From an uncultured Prevotella sp. (GTDB taxonomy: Bacteria; Bacteroidota; Bacteroidia; Bacteroidales; Bacteroidaceae), in assembly GCA_900543975.1 (NCBI GenBank), contig UQTI01000073.1, positions 1 to 14,202 on the forward strand: a DNA stretch of 14,202 nt. Direction: 5' to 3'. The notes beneath the pieces are model-generated. The model had not been told where the DNA came from. It did no database searches and saw only the letters and a program-made list of their open reading frames with translations. Below are positions 6,821 to 14,121 of the stretch, one piece after another. The position numbers and the translations under genes were made by a program. Numbering within the stretch: the stretch's first letter is position 1; every line of letters starts with the position of its first letter.

Positions 6821-7343
6821 GCTCCGCACCATAGAGATGCAGCGCCTCTCGGTGGAGCAGTTTCACGAAGCCGAGAAGATGCCGCTGGTGGTGGTTCTCG
6901 ACGACGTGCGCTCGCTCTACAACGTGGGCTCCGTGTTTCGCTCCTGCGATGCCTTCCGCGTGGAGGCTGTCTACCTGTGCGGCATAACAGCCACGCCGCC
7001 CCACCCCGAGATACACAAGACAGCCCTCGGCGGCGAAGACTCTGTGAGCTGGCGCTATTTTAAGGATGCCACCGAAGCGGTGGCAGAGCTACAGGGCCGC
7101 GGCTACCATGTGTGGGCAACAGAACAGGTGGAAGGCTCCACCAAGCTGCAAAACCTTGAGCTACCCGAGGCCAACGGCTATGCCGTGGTGCTGGGCAACG
7201 AGGTGAAGGGCGTGCAGCAGGTGGTGGTCGACCATTGCGACAGTTGCCTTGAGATCCCGCAGTTTGGAACCAAACACTCGCTCAACGTGAGCGTGACCGC
7301 CGGCATCGTGGTGTGGGAGTTTGCACGCCGCCTACTGATGTGA
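6813..7343 (+). CDS. SpoU/TrmH-family RNA 2'-O-methyltransferase
   Basis: From the ATG at 6813 the product has 176 residues, a compact SPOUT methyltransferase without a substrate-recognition extension. All three SpoU motifs are present: NVGSVFR (37-43) with the catalytic-type Arg43, VVLGNEVKGV (125-134), and IPQFGTKHSLNVSVTAGIV (148-166), which forms the trefoil-knot SAM site. Such enzymes transfer a methyl group from SAM to a ribose 2'-OH in tRNA or rRNA. The exact target cannot be read from the sequence, so no gene symbol is given. The start is supported by a perfect AGGAGG and by the family-like N-terminus MRKLRTIEMQRLSVEQF. It overlaps the sufE stop (ATGCGTAA) and lies 53 bp ahead of the next gene on the same strand. 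Confidence 0.93.
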   Translation: MRKLRTIEMQRLSVEQFHEAEKMPLVVVLDDVRSLYNVGSVFRSCDAFRVEAVYLCGITATPPHPEIHKTALGGEDSVSWRYFKDATEAVAELQGRGYHVWATEQVEGSTKLQNLELPEANGYAVVLGNEVKGVQQVVVDHCDSCLEIPQFGTKHSLNVSVTAGIVVWEFARRLLM

Positions 7344-7350
7344 CGGCACA

Positions 7351-7399
7351 AAAGCCCCAAAAAGAGAAACATGTTCTAAAGCCCAAAAAGAGAAACATG
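7351..7399 (+). repeat. Duplicated translation-initiation segment with an ATG-TTC-TAA mini-ORF
   Basis: Two near-identical segments, 7351-7373 and 7378-7399, read AAAGCCC(C)AAAAAGAGAAACATG and differ by one C. Both end in ATG. The second ATG (7397) starts the TPR/AraC regulator. The first (7371) is followed by TTC TAA, a two-codon ORF closing 18 nt before the real start. Confidence 0.85.
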
Positions 7400-9034
7400 C
7401 TGAGAACGATCATCCTTTTCTTTGCCATGACGTTGGCCACCATGAGCATGGCGGCAGACGACAGGTACGACAGCCTCATGAAGGTTGCCGTGGGCAAGCC
7501 GTCGGTCCAGATATTGGAGGATGCGGAGAAGGCAGCGAAACAGAAGGACGAACGCAAGGCTCTGGTGCTCTACATGGTGGTGTGCAACCGCTCACGAACC
7601 GCCACGACGGAACAGGACAAGACCTCGTGTGCGCTCGCTTACCTGCGCTCGGGCGACATCTACTATTGGCGCGGACATTACGCCAAAGCCCTGTCGCTCT
7701 ATCTGCAAGGTCACAAGATATGCGAAAGCACAGAGGAGAAGAGGAAGATCATCGAGTTTTACAAGTGTTTCGGCAACGTCTACTGCATGTTTAAGGATTA
7801 TGCACAAGCCGTGAAATACTACGAACGTGGCTATGAGCTGCGCAACCAGTATCCCGACCCCGTGATAACCTATCGTCTGCTCAACAACCTCTGCCACACG
7901 TTCTACCTCATGGGCGATGCCAACAACGCCACACGCTATTACAGGTTGGCACAACAGCTTTCAGAACACATGCCAGAAAGGCAGAGGCCCGACTTCAAGT
8001 TCTACAGCTCTTTCTACCTGGCCATCATCAACAAGATGAACCACCGCTACGACCAGGCCATCGCCTTGCTGCGCCCGCTCGTGCCTTTTGCCCAGGAGAA
8101 GCACCTGCCGCCACGCTACATCTGCGGGGTTTATGAGGAGATATATAAGATTTTCGACTTCAAAGGCGACATCGACTCTACACGCCGTTACGTCGACCTG
8201 TGTCTCACCACAGCCGAGAAGACGCGACAGATGCACATGTTCACCGAGACGCTGGGCGAGATGTCGAAGATCTATGCACGACGGGGCGACAAGAAGAACG
8301 CCGACCTCTACAGCCGCCGTTACCGCGCCGCCGCCGACAGCACGTTCAACCAAGACGAGTTTAACAAGGCAAAGACACAACAGTTTGTCTACGAGATGGA
8401 CAAGGTTGACAAAGACATTGCCGCCCTGACGGCAGAAAACGACAGCCGGCAGGAGACCATACGCCTGCAAGGCTACATGCTGTGCGGTGGCTTGGCTCTG
8501 CTCCTCGTGGTCTCCGTGTTGCTCTTCATGGTCTACAGACAGAAGCAGAGGCTGAAGCACAGCTACCATGACCTCTACGCCATAAACCAGCGACTGCTCG
8601 ACATGCAGCAACAGCTCGACGAGGCTAAAAGCGCCATGAAATATAAGAGCAGCAACCTGGCTGACGACCGCAAGCAAGACCTCATCAAGGCCATTGCCCA
8701 CATCATGGACAGCACGCTCGAGTATGCCGACCCCGAGTTTTCGCTCGAACGCCTCGCATCGCTCACAGGCTCCAACAGCAAATATGTGTCGCAGGCCATA
8801 AACGACGGCTACGGCAAAAACTTCAGCAACTTTGTAAACGAGTATCGCATACGCCTGGCGTGCCGACGACTCACTGATGACGAGCATTTCGGAAACCTCA
8901 CAATACGCAGCATTGGGGCAAGCGTGGGCTATAAGTCGAACACCTCGTTCGTGGGATGTTTCAGAAAAATCACGGGCATGACACCGTCCGAATATCAGCG
9001 CACGGCACGCGAAGAAAGCGAGGAAAGTGTGTGA
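7397..9034 (+). CDS. Membrane-anchored TPR sensor with cytoplasmic AraC-type DNA-binding domain
   Basis: The 545-residue product is a likely one-component transmembrane regulator. Visible in order: a signal peptide (LRTIILFFAMTLATMSMA, 2-19), a helical region with TPR-like repeats (about 35-315; for example SGDIYYWRGHYAKALSLYLQ and FGNVYCMFKDYAQAVKYYER), a single TM helix (about 361-380) followed by the basic RQKQRLKH, a coiled-coil linker (about 385-415), and an AraC/XylS domain (about 425-535) with two helix-turn-helix units, the second ending GYKSNTSFVGCFRKITGMTPSEYQ. The topology puts the TPRs in the periplasm and the HTH in the cytoplasm. There is no kinase or receiver domain. The start at 7397 is chosen because it begins the signal peptide; an in-frame upstream start would overlap the methyltransferase gene. 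The signal and targets are unknown; the lipoprotein genes downstream are an obvious candidate regulon. Confidence 0.9.
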   Translation: MLRTIILFFAMTLATMSMAADDRYDSLMKVAVGKPSVQILEDAEKAAKQKDERKALVLYMVVCNRSRTATTEQDKTSCALAYLRSGDIYYWRGHYAKALSLYLQGHKICESTEEKRKIIEFYKCFGNVYCMFKDYAQAVKYYERGYELRNQYPDPVITYRLLNNLCHTFYLMGDANNATRYYRLAQQLSEHMPERQRPDFKFYSSFYLAIINKMNHRYDQAIALLRPLVPFAQEKHLPPRYICGVYEEIYKIFDFKGDIDSTRRYVDLCLTTAEKTRQMHMFTETLGEMSKIYARRGDKKNADLYSRRYRAAADSTFNQDEFNKAKTQQFVYEMDKVDKDIAALTAENDSRQETIRLQGYMLCGGLALLLVVSVLLFMVYRQKQRLKHSYHDLYAINQRLLDMQQQLDEAKSAMKYKSSNLADDRKQDLIKAIAHIMDSTLEYADPEFSLERLASLTGSNSKYVSQAINDGYGKNFSNFVNEYRIRLACRRLTDDEHFGNLTIRSIGASVGYKSNTSFVGCFRKITGMTPSEYQRTAREESEESV

Positions 9035-9076
9035 AAGGCGTGCTGACGGCAAGATGCCACACTTACAAAAAGAATT

Positions 9077-9145
9077 AAAACAAGGGTAATTATATACAAA
9101 TCGTCACTTTTTTCGCCGATTTACATATAATTGCCCTTGTTTTTT
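9077..9145 (+). terminator. Long-stem intrinsic terminator
   Basis: Arms 9077-9103 and 9117-9143 pair over 27 positions with one G-T wobble and a 2-nt internal mismatch, around a 13-nt loop, and run into a T-tract (9140-9145). It lies 42 bp after the stop of the TPR/AraC gene and separates that unit from the lipoprotein genes. The near-symmetric A and T flanks could allow function in both directions. Confidence 0.8.
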
Positions 9146-9199
9146 GTGCAAATTCAAGAATATGTACTCCTTAAGTTTTATTGTTTTACTCCTTTTTAT

Positions 9200-9207
9200 T
9201 AATTTTG
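9200..9207 (+). promoter_or_regulatory. Candidate Bacteroidetes -7 box for the lipoprotein genes
   Basis: TAATTTTG fits the TAnnTTTG consensus. A weak -33 candidate (TTTA, 9177-9180) lies 19 bp upstream. It is just downstream of the terminator and about 60 bp before the lipoprotein ATG, a sensible place for the start of an independent transcription unit. Confidence 0.5.
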
Positions 9208-9267
9208 CGACCATTAAACGACAGAATGTCAACAATAACAGAATAACAATTACAAAACGGAAACAAT

Positions 9268-10434
9268 ATGGAGACAAACAAAAACATTTTGACGAAAATG
9301 TTGCGCATGGCAACATTTCTTATGGCAACACCCCTCTTGTTCACAGCTTGCAGCGACGACGACGACGCCCCTGTGCCCCCTACCGTGCAGGCTGCTGCCG
9401 TGGCTGACGCCGCAACAATGCACTCGCTGGCGTTTGAGGTAAGCAACATAAGTGGTGCCGACTCCGTAAAATATGTATTCGGGAAAGATGTGGCAGGCTC
9501 AACACCTGAGACCGTGGGCAAGAACGGCACAAAGCTCGCAAGCCTGACAGGAACACAACGTCTCGATTTTGACAAACTGGACGAGGCAACAGAATATTCG
9601 CTCGTTGTTGTGGCATACGGAAAGAAGAATCTCACCGTGACGGCTAACGCAAAGGCAACGACAGCGGCTTACACAGGCATAACATTTAAGGCTGTCGCCG
9701 GCGAACGCTACACCAGAAAGAACACCGCGGTGACGCTCACAGGAAATGACGGCGAGACGCTCGTCATTGACTGCAACTATCCTTCTGCCAACTTCCTCCC
9801 TGCCGGCACCTACACCGTAGACGCTACCGAGGAAGCTGAATATTACATCGCTCCAAGATACAGCTCTTACTCTTGCAAGGACGCAAGCGGAAACGTTGTA
9901 AAGCACAAAATTACGGCAGGAACGGTGAAGATCGAGCTTGACAAGGCAACAAAGACATATAACGTTGATGCCGACATAACCGTGGACGGTCTGCAGACAA
10001 ACCTGCTCGGACGTTTCTCAGGACAGATCGAAGGCTTCGAGGTGTTCGACGCACGACAGCTCAACCCCGTGAGCGCCAAGCTGCTCGAGATTGATGCCGA
10101 CAAGGCTGTAGAGGGCGAGGTCTATGTCAAGATGAACGATGCCGACTGGAACGCGGAGCTGGGCTTCATGTTTATCTGCTCAAAGGGTGCCAAGGAGCTG
10201 GAGGAAGGCACATACGACGTGGCCACAACAAACGCCAAGGGCACATTGGGAACAGGCACCTACATCAACGACTACATCTACTCTGACGCGGAGGTGGACA
10301 TCGCAGGAACTCCCACATCAGGAAAGGCTGAGGTCAAGAAAGACGGAAAGACCTACACCATAACCTACAACTTTGTGATGAAGAGCGGCCAGCGTTATGT
10401 AGGAACGTTCAAGGGAGAGATTGCCGGTTATTAA
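9268..10434 (+). CDS. Surface-type lipoprotein of unknown function: Fn3-like domain plus two repeat modules
   Basis: I do not recognise this 388-residue protein. It has a lipoprotein signal peptide with lipobox LFTAC (C28), followed directly by SDDDD, the Bacteroides-type lipoprotein export signal, so it is probably exposed on the cell surface. Residues about 38-133 look like a fibronectin-III-type beta sandwich (LDEATEYSLVVVAYGKKN near its end). Two related modules follow, about 138-254 and 268-386. Each has an (L/E)xxGTY(T/D)V segment (LPAGTYTV at 177; LEEGTYDV at 311) and ends with a beta-rich stretch of the type G(T/K)(V/A)xx-(8-10)-Y-(about 20)-F(S/K)G. The same module occurs three times in the next gene's product. 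No catalytic motif is visible; a binding or structural role is plausible. The ATG precedes the signal peptide directly. The gene follows a terminator and a promoter box. Confidence 0.88.
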   Translation: METNKNILTKMLRMATFLMATPLLFTACSDDDDAPVPPTVQAAAVADAATMHSLAFEVSNISGADSVKYVFGKDVAGSTPETVGKNGTKLASLTGTQRLDFDKLDEATEYSLVVVAYGKKNLTVTANAKATTAAYTGITFKAVAGERYTRKNTAVTLTGNDGETLVIDCNYPSANFLPAGTYTVDATEEAEYYIAPRYSSYSCKDASGNVVKHKITAGTVKIELDKATKTYNVDADITVDGLQTNLLGRFSGQIEGFEVFDARQLNPVSAKLLEIDADKAVEGEVYVKMNDADWNAELGFMFICSKGAKELEEGTYDVATTNAKGTLGTGTYINDYIYSDAEVDIAGTPTSGKAEVKKDGKTYTITYNFVMKSGQRYVGTFKGEIAGY

Positions 10435-10485
10435 AAAACAACAGCTTCCACATGGAAGAACAAGGCTTTTCGCTTGCGGAAAAAA

Positions 10486-10521
10486 GAATCTCTGAAATGT
10501 GTAAGAGACGAATCTCTGAAA
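10486..10521 (+). repeat. Direct repeat GAATCTCTGAAA, two copies 24 bp apart
   Basis: Identical 12-bp copies lie at 10486-10497 and 10510-10521 in the 235-bp gap between the two lipoprotein genes. An inverted CTTCCA-CA-TGGAAG lies just before them (10445-10458). They might be operator-like half-sites or mere debris. Confidence 0.5.
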
Positions 10522-10572
10522 CCTGAAACGGAAAATCTTTGACGACGAAAGAGAAAGATTTCTTTTAAACGA

Positions 10573-10602
10573 GCCTTCCACGTCAACATCGACATGGAAG
10601 GC
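10573..10602. terminator. Hairpin between the lipoprotein genes, possible weak terminator or processing site
   Basis: Arms GCCTTCCACGTC (10573-10584) and GACATGGAAGGC (10591-10602) pair with one mismatch around a 6-nt loop. It is followed by TTAAAACAATTTT rather than a clean T-run, with complementary TTTTAA upstream. Termination would be partial at best. It might tune expression between the first lipoprotein and the second, or stabilise a transcript end. Confidence 0.5.
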
Positions 10603-10669
10603 TTAAAACAATTTTAAACAATCAATAAGCACAAACAGCTTTTAAGCACTTATTTTCATTTTTTTCATT

Positions 10670-12607
10670 ATGACTAAAACATTAAGACGCGTAGGCCTAC
10701 TGTTTATGGCCATCATGACAATGGGCATCTTCTTCGCCTGCTCAAGCGACGGCGACGACATAGAGAAAGTGGCGCTCGATGTGACAGCTGGCGAAACCGG
10801 CGGCAGCAGCATAACCTTCAACATCGAGACATCAATGTGCGCACAGGTGGCGTGGATGGTAACACCGACATCAGAGGAACAGCCTTCGGCAGCCGACGTG
10901 CTGGCAAACGGACACAAGGAGGAGGTTAACACCACCGTTGACGTGTCGGCCACACGTCTGACGCCGCAAACCGAATATACCGTCACAGTGGCGGCGAAGG
11001 GCCACTACGGACGCATCTTGTCGAAAACGCTCAAGATGACGACAACCGAGCGCAGCACCATAAAGCTGGTGCGCGTCATTGACGCTTCTTACACCGACAA
11101 GAACGACAAGGGGCTCTACTCGCTGCTGCTCACATCAGGCGACACCAACGAGTATGGCACACCCTCACAGGTGGGAGGCATCACCGTGGCGCTCGACCTC
11201 TACGGCGCTCTCGACGACGACACCATGAACCCCACGCTGCCTGACGGCGAGTATGTGCCGGGAAGCAAAAGTGAGGGCACATACAAGAACCCGTTCACCT
11301 TTGACCCTGCTTTCACTTATGTGGAGATCAGAGTGGAAGACGGCAACGGCACAGATGCTGTGCAGACACTGCCCATAAGCAGCGGAAGCGTGAAGGTGAG
11401 CCATGAGGGCGACGTCTACACCGTGGCGCTCGATGCTACCATCCTTGACGGCACACCGCTGGTGGCAAAATATGAAGGCAACATCTCGTTCACATATAAC
11501 GCATCAAGCGAGTATAAGCCGTTCACCGAGGACCAGAACGTGACGTTCGAGCGCGAGCAGGGACGCTACTGGGGCAACTGGTTCATGCCTCATTCTGATG
11601 ACTTCGCCATGCAGCTGTTCTCAGGCTCGTTCGACCAGACAGGCACACAGACAGACGGTTATTACATGTACATCCCGGCTTACATGCCTAAGCTTGCCGA
11701 CTATAACATAAAGAACCCTCTGCCGGCTGAAGGCACATACACCATAACGGCAGCAAAGAGCAGTCAGCTCAACTGGTGCCCGTTTGAGGTGGAACAGGGC
11801 AGGTCGACAACGGTGTTCGAGTCGACAACCTACACCGGCATCTATCTCACACGCATTGATGCCGCTACAGGCAAACGCTACATCGCTCTTATCACATCGG
11901 GCACCATGACGGTCAAGAACCACGGCAACGGACAGACCATAACCGTAGACGGACAGACCGATGACGGAATAAAGATTCATGCTGTGTATGACGGAACGGT
12001 GGCGCTGACCAACTATTGCGACAACGACACCAACCCGCAGACGGCTAAACGCCCGTGGAGCGCCATTGACAGCAACGTGAGCCTCAACTTCAACTCTACA
12101 ACGACAGCCAGCGTGTTCTATCTGGGCGAGGACCTGAAGAAGGGCCTCACATCATGGCTCGTCATGATTGCTGCCGACCCGTTGAAGGACGACTACATAA
12201 CCATGGAGCTGCTCACGCCGTCAAGCGATGGAGCGAAACTGCTGTCGCACGATTATCCGCTCAACGAGTCGCTGACAGGCTACACGGCTCTGCCCGGATA
12301 CCACCGCTACGGAGGCGGCAACGTGCTTTACTCATGGTATGGCGACATGAATAGCGTCGACTCGGAGGGCTATTGCACACGCCTGGCACCGCTCACAACG
12401 GGCACCGTCAGCATTAAGCAGAACGAGGCTCTCAGCACCTCTGGTGAGAGCAACTACACCTTCACCTTCAACACCATGGACGATAACGGCCACAGCATAA
12501 AAGGTTCGTTCACAGGCAAAACGACCTTCTACGATGCCACACAAAGCGCTGCCAAAAGAAAGGTCATGAGAAAGGCTACACGCAAGATAAACGTGGCAAG
12601 AAGATAA
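10670..12607 (+). CDS. Large lipoprotein of unknown function: Fn3-like domain plus three repeat modules
   Basis: I do not recognise this 645-residue protein. The signal peptide ends in lipobox FFAC (C24), followed by SSDGDD, a looser match to the surface-export signal. Residues about 33-126 form an Fn3-like domain (RLTPQTEYTVTVAAKGHYG). Three related modules follow at about 131-275, 289-448 and 468-618. They show the same ending as those of the previous gene: SGSVKV...YTVALDATILDG...KYEG, SGTMTV...GIKIHAVYDG and TGTVSI...YTFTFNTMDDNG...SFTG. Modules one and two carry LPDGEYV and LPAEGTYTI. The extreme C-terminus (about 629-645, KRKVMRKATRKINVARR) is strikingly basic for an otherwise acidic protein. 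The stop lies 11 bp before the clostripain-family gene, so the two are surely co-transcribed. A ligand- or glycan-binding role is possible but unsupported. Confidence 0.87.
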   Translation: MTKTLRRVGLLFMAIMTMGIFFACSSDGDDIEKVALDVTAGETGGSSITFNIETSMCAQVAWMVTPTSEEQPSAADVLANGHKEEVNTTVDVSATRLTPQTEYTVTVAAKGHYGRILSKTLKMTTTERSTIKLVRVIDASYTDKNDKGLYSLLLTSGDTNEYGTPSQVGGITVALDLYGALDDDTMNPTLPDGEYVPGSKSEGTYKNPFTFDPAFTYVEIRVEDGNGTDAVQTLPISSGSVKVSHEGDVYTVALDATILDGTPLVAKYEGNISFTYNASSEYKPFTEDQNVTFEREQGRYWGNWFMPHSDDFAMQLFSGSFDQTGTQTDGYYMYIPAYMPKLADYNIKNPLPAEGTYTITAAKSSQLNWCPFEVEQGRSTTVFESTTYTGIYLTRIDAATGKRYIALITSGTMTVKNHGNGQTITVDGQTDDGIKIHAVYDGTVALTNYCDNDTNPQTAKRPWSAIDSNVSLNFNSTTTASVFYLGEDLKKGLTSWLVMIAADPLKDDYITMELLTPSSDGAKLLSHDYPLNESLTGYTALPGYHRYGGGNVLYSWYGDMNSVDSEGYCTRLAPLTTGTVSIKQNEALSTSGESNYTFTFNTMDDNGHSIKGSFTGKTTFYDATQSAAKRKVMRKATRKINVARR

Positions 12608-12618
12608 AAGAAGAAAAG

Positions 12619-13926
12619 ATGGATATGACAAAGCTAAAACAGGTTTTTCGCAATGTCGCATTCCTGCTTGCCGCCACAATGGCCTTTACGGCATGTGGCG
12701 GCGGCAGCGATGACCCCACACCTGACCCAGGACCTACGCCCACACCCACACCTACGCCCTCGACAACAGAGAGCCGCGGACTGGTAGTGTTCTGCATGGG
12801 TAGCGGCACGGGCTTGCAAGACGAGATGGACAAGAACATCACGCGCATTGTTGAAGCTGCATCGAAGGTGGTGGACGACAACAACAAAATTTGCATCTTC
12901 TACGACCGCGTCTACGATGCCAACAACAAGAACCATGAGACCTACACGCGTCTTACGGAGGTAAAGAAGGTTGACGGACGAACAAAGCAGGTGCTTGTGA
13001 AGGAATGGAACCCTTCGCAGACCTCTACCGTGGACCCGACGTTCATGACGGAGGTGCTGACGCTGGCTCGACAGACCATGAACGTGAAGCAGTATGGCTT
13101 GGTCATGTCGTCGCACGGCGGTGGATGGGTGCCGTCTGACACCTACGACCAATATGTTATTGAGGAGAACAAGCTTAACAGCCAGAACGACGCCAAAGGT
13201 GCAAGCGTGAACGTGCCGCAGACAAAGTTTTTCGGCGAAGACTCGGGAGCGTTCATGGAGGTGCCACAGCTCGCACAGGCTCTTAAAGCAGCCGGACAAT
13301 GGCAGTATGTCATCTTCGATGCCTGCTTCATGTCGTCGGTAGAGGCCCTTTACGACCTGCGCTCTGTCGCCCCATACATCGTGGCTTCGCCTGCCGAGGT
13401 CATGAGCGGCGGCTTCCCCTACAGCACCATGGTGCCTCTGCTTTTGGGCAAGGACAACACGCCGACGAGCCTGGAGAACGTGTGCCGCGCCTACATGGAC
13501 AGCTACAAAAACTCATCGGCCACCGTGGCGCTCATACAGACCGACCGTCTGCAAGCGCTTGCCGACATCGTAAAGCAGATCAACGCCAACCCCGCAACGG
13601 TAGATGCCAACAAGCTGCAAGGCTTTGAGGGCTTCCACCCACACCTCTACTTCGATTTCGAACAATATGTAAAAGCCTTGGGTGCCAACAGCGACAACGC
13701 ATCGTTGCTTGCCAAATTCAGAACCTCATTGGGCGAGGCTGTGCTCTTCGAGGCACACACCTCTTCCATTCTGTCGGGAGCCGGCAGCAACAAAGGCACG
13801 GTCAAGATTGACAACTGTTGCGGTCTGACCTGCCATGTGCCAGCCCCAACGTTCACTGGTTTCAGTTTCGATTTCGTGCATGAGGCATGGCTCAAGACCG
13901 ATTGGGCCAAGGCTGTGACAAAATAA
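12619..13926 (+). CDS. Clostripain-family (peptidase C11) cysteine protease lipoprotein
   Basis: The 435-residue product is a lipoprotein (lipobox FTAC, C26) with a Gly/Ser/Asp stretch and a Pro-Thr linker (about 33-50), then a caspase-like fold of peptidase family C11. The catalytic dyad is visible: His166 in SSHGGGW and Cys236 in IFDACFMSSVEALY. Asp234, two residues before the Cys, matches the Asp that in the structurally studied PmC11 lines the S1 pocket and gives preference for Arg or Lys. SPAEVMSGGFPYSTMVP (258-274) is also typical. The His-to-Cys distance of 70 residues is longer than the 46 I recall for PmC11, so an extra loop (about 171-210) lies near the active site. It is membrane-anchored, on the outer membrane and possibly the surface. 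It starts 11 bp after the large lipoprotein gene; an ATG at 12625 is an alternative start. A strong terminator follows. Confidence 0.93.
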   Translation: MDMTKLKQVFRNVAFLLAATMAFTACGGGSDDPTPDPGPTPTPTPTPSTTESRGLVVFCMGSGTGLQDEMDKNITRIVEAASKVVDDNNKICIFYDRVYDANNKNHETYTRLTEVKKVDGRTKQVLVKEWNPSQTSTVDPTFMTEVLTLARQTMNVKQYGLVMSSHGGGWVPSDTYDQYVIEENKLNSQNDAKGASVNVPQTKFFGEDSGAFMEVPQLAQALKAAGQWQYVIFDACFMSSVEALYDLRSVAPYIVASPAEVMSGGFPYSTMVPLLLGKDNTPTSLENVCRAYMDSYKNSSATVALIQTDRLQALADIVKQINANPATVDANKLQGFEGFHPHLYFDFEQYVKALGANSDNASLLAKFRTSLGEAVLFEAHTSSILSGAGSNKGTVKIDNCCGLTCHVPAPTFTGFSFDFVHEAWLKTDWAKAVTK

Positions 13927-13956
13927 AATGGCCACAAAAACGATGGCTTATAACAA

Positions 13957-14001
13957 GACAGCTTCATTTTAGACAGCTTCATTTTGGACAGCTTCACATT
14001 G
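13957..14001 (+). repeat. 15-bp tandem repeat GACAGCTTCATTTT(A/G), three copies
   Basis: Units lie at 13957-13971, 13972-13986 and 13987-14001, the last degenerate (CACATTGA at its end). They sit 30 bp after the protease stop codon and before the terminator, within the 3' UTR. The minus strand reads MKLSK repeats here, but that frame runs antisense through the protease gene and is not a credible gene. Confidence 0.85.
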
Positions 14002-14036
14002 AGACAAAACAGATTAAAAACAGGAAAACATTAAAG

Positions 14037-14071
14037 GAAGAACTTACATGCTTGTAGGTTCTTCTTTTTTT
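14037..14071 (+). terminator. Intrinsic terminator after the protease gene
   Basis: Arms GAAGAACTTACA (14037-14048) and TGTAGGTTCTTC (14053-14064) form a 12-bp stem with one wobble pair and a TGCT loop, followed directly by a T-run to 14071. It closes the lipoprotein-protease transcription unit. Confidence 0.92.
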
Positions 14072-14121
14072 GTTGCTTAAAAATTGAACTTTCGCATTTA
14101 ATAAATGGAAATTATTTTAAG

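Noticed and set aside
7313..7396. Longer N-terminus for the TPR/AraC regulator
   Set aside because: It would overlap the methyltransferase and put 28 polar residues before an evident signal peptide.
7961..9052. 363-residue minus-strand ORF opposite the TPR/AraC regulator
   Set aside because: It is a long antisense shadow of a gene with clear domains; its own translation shows no recognisable family or codon logic.
9144..9407. 87-residue plus-strand ORF with a hydrophobic N-terminus
   Set aside because: It starts at a TTG within the terminator T-run, crosses the promoter box and runs out of frame into the lipoprotein gene, ending in Arg-rich shadow sequence.
13647..13997. Minus-strand ORF beginning with three MKLSK repeats
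   Set aside because: The repeats are the antisense reading of the 15-bp tandem repeat, and the rest lies opposite the protease gene.
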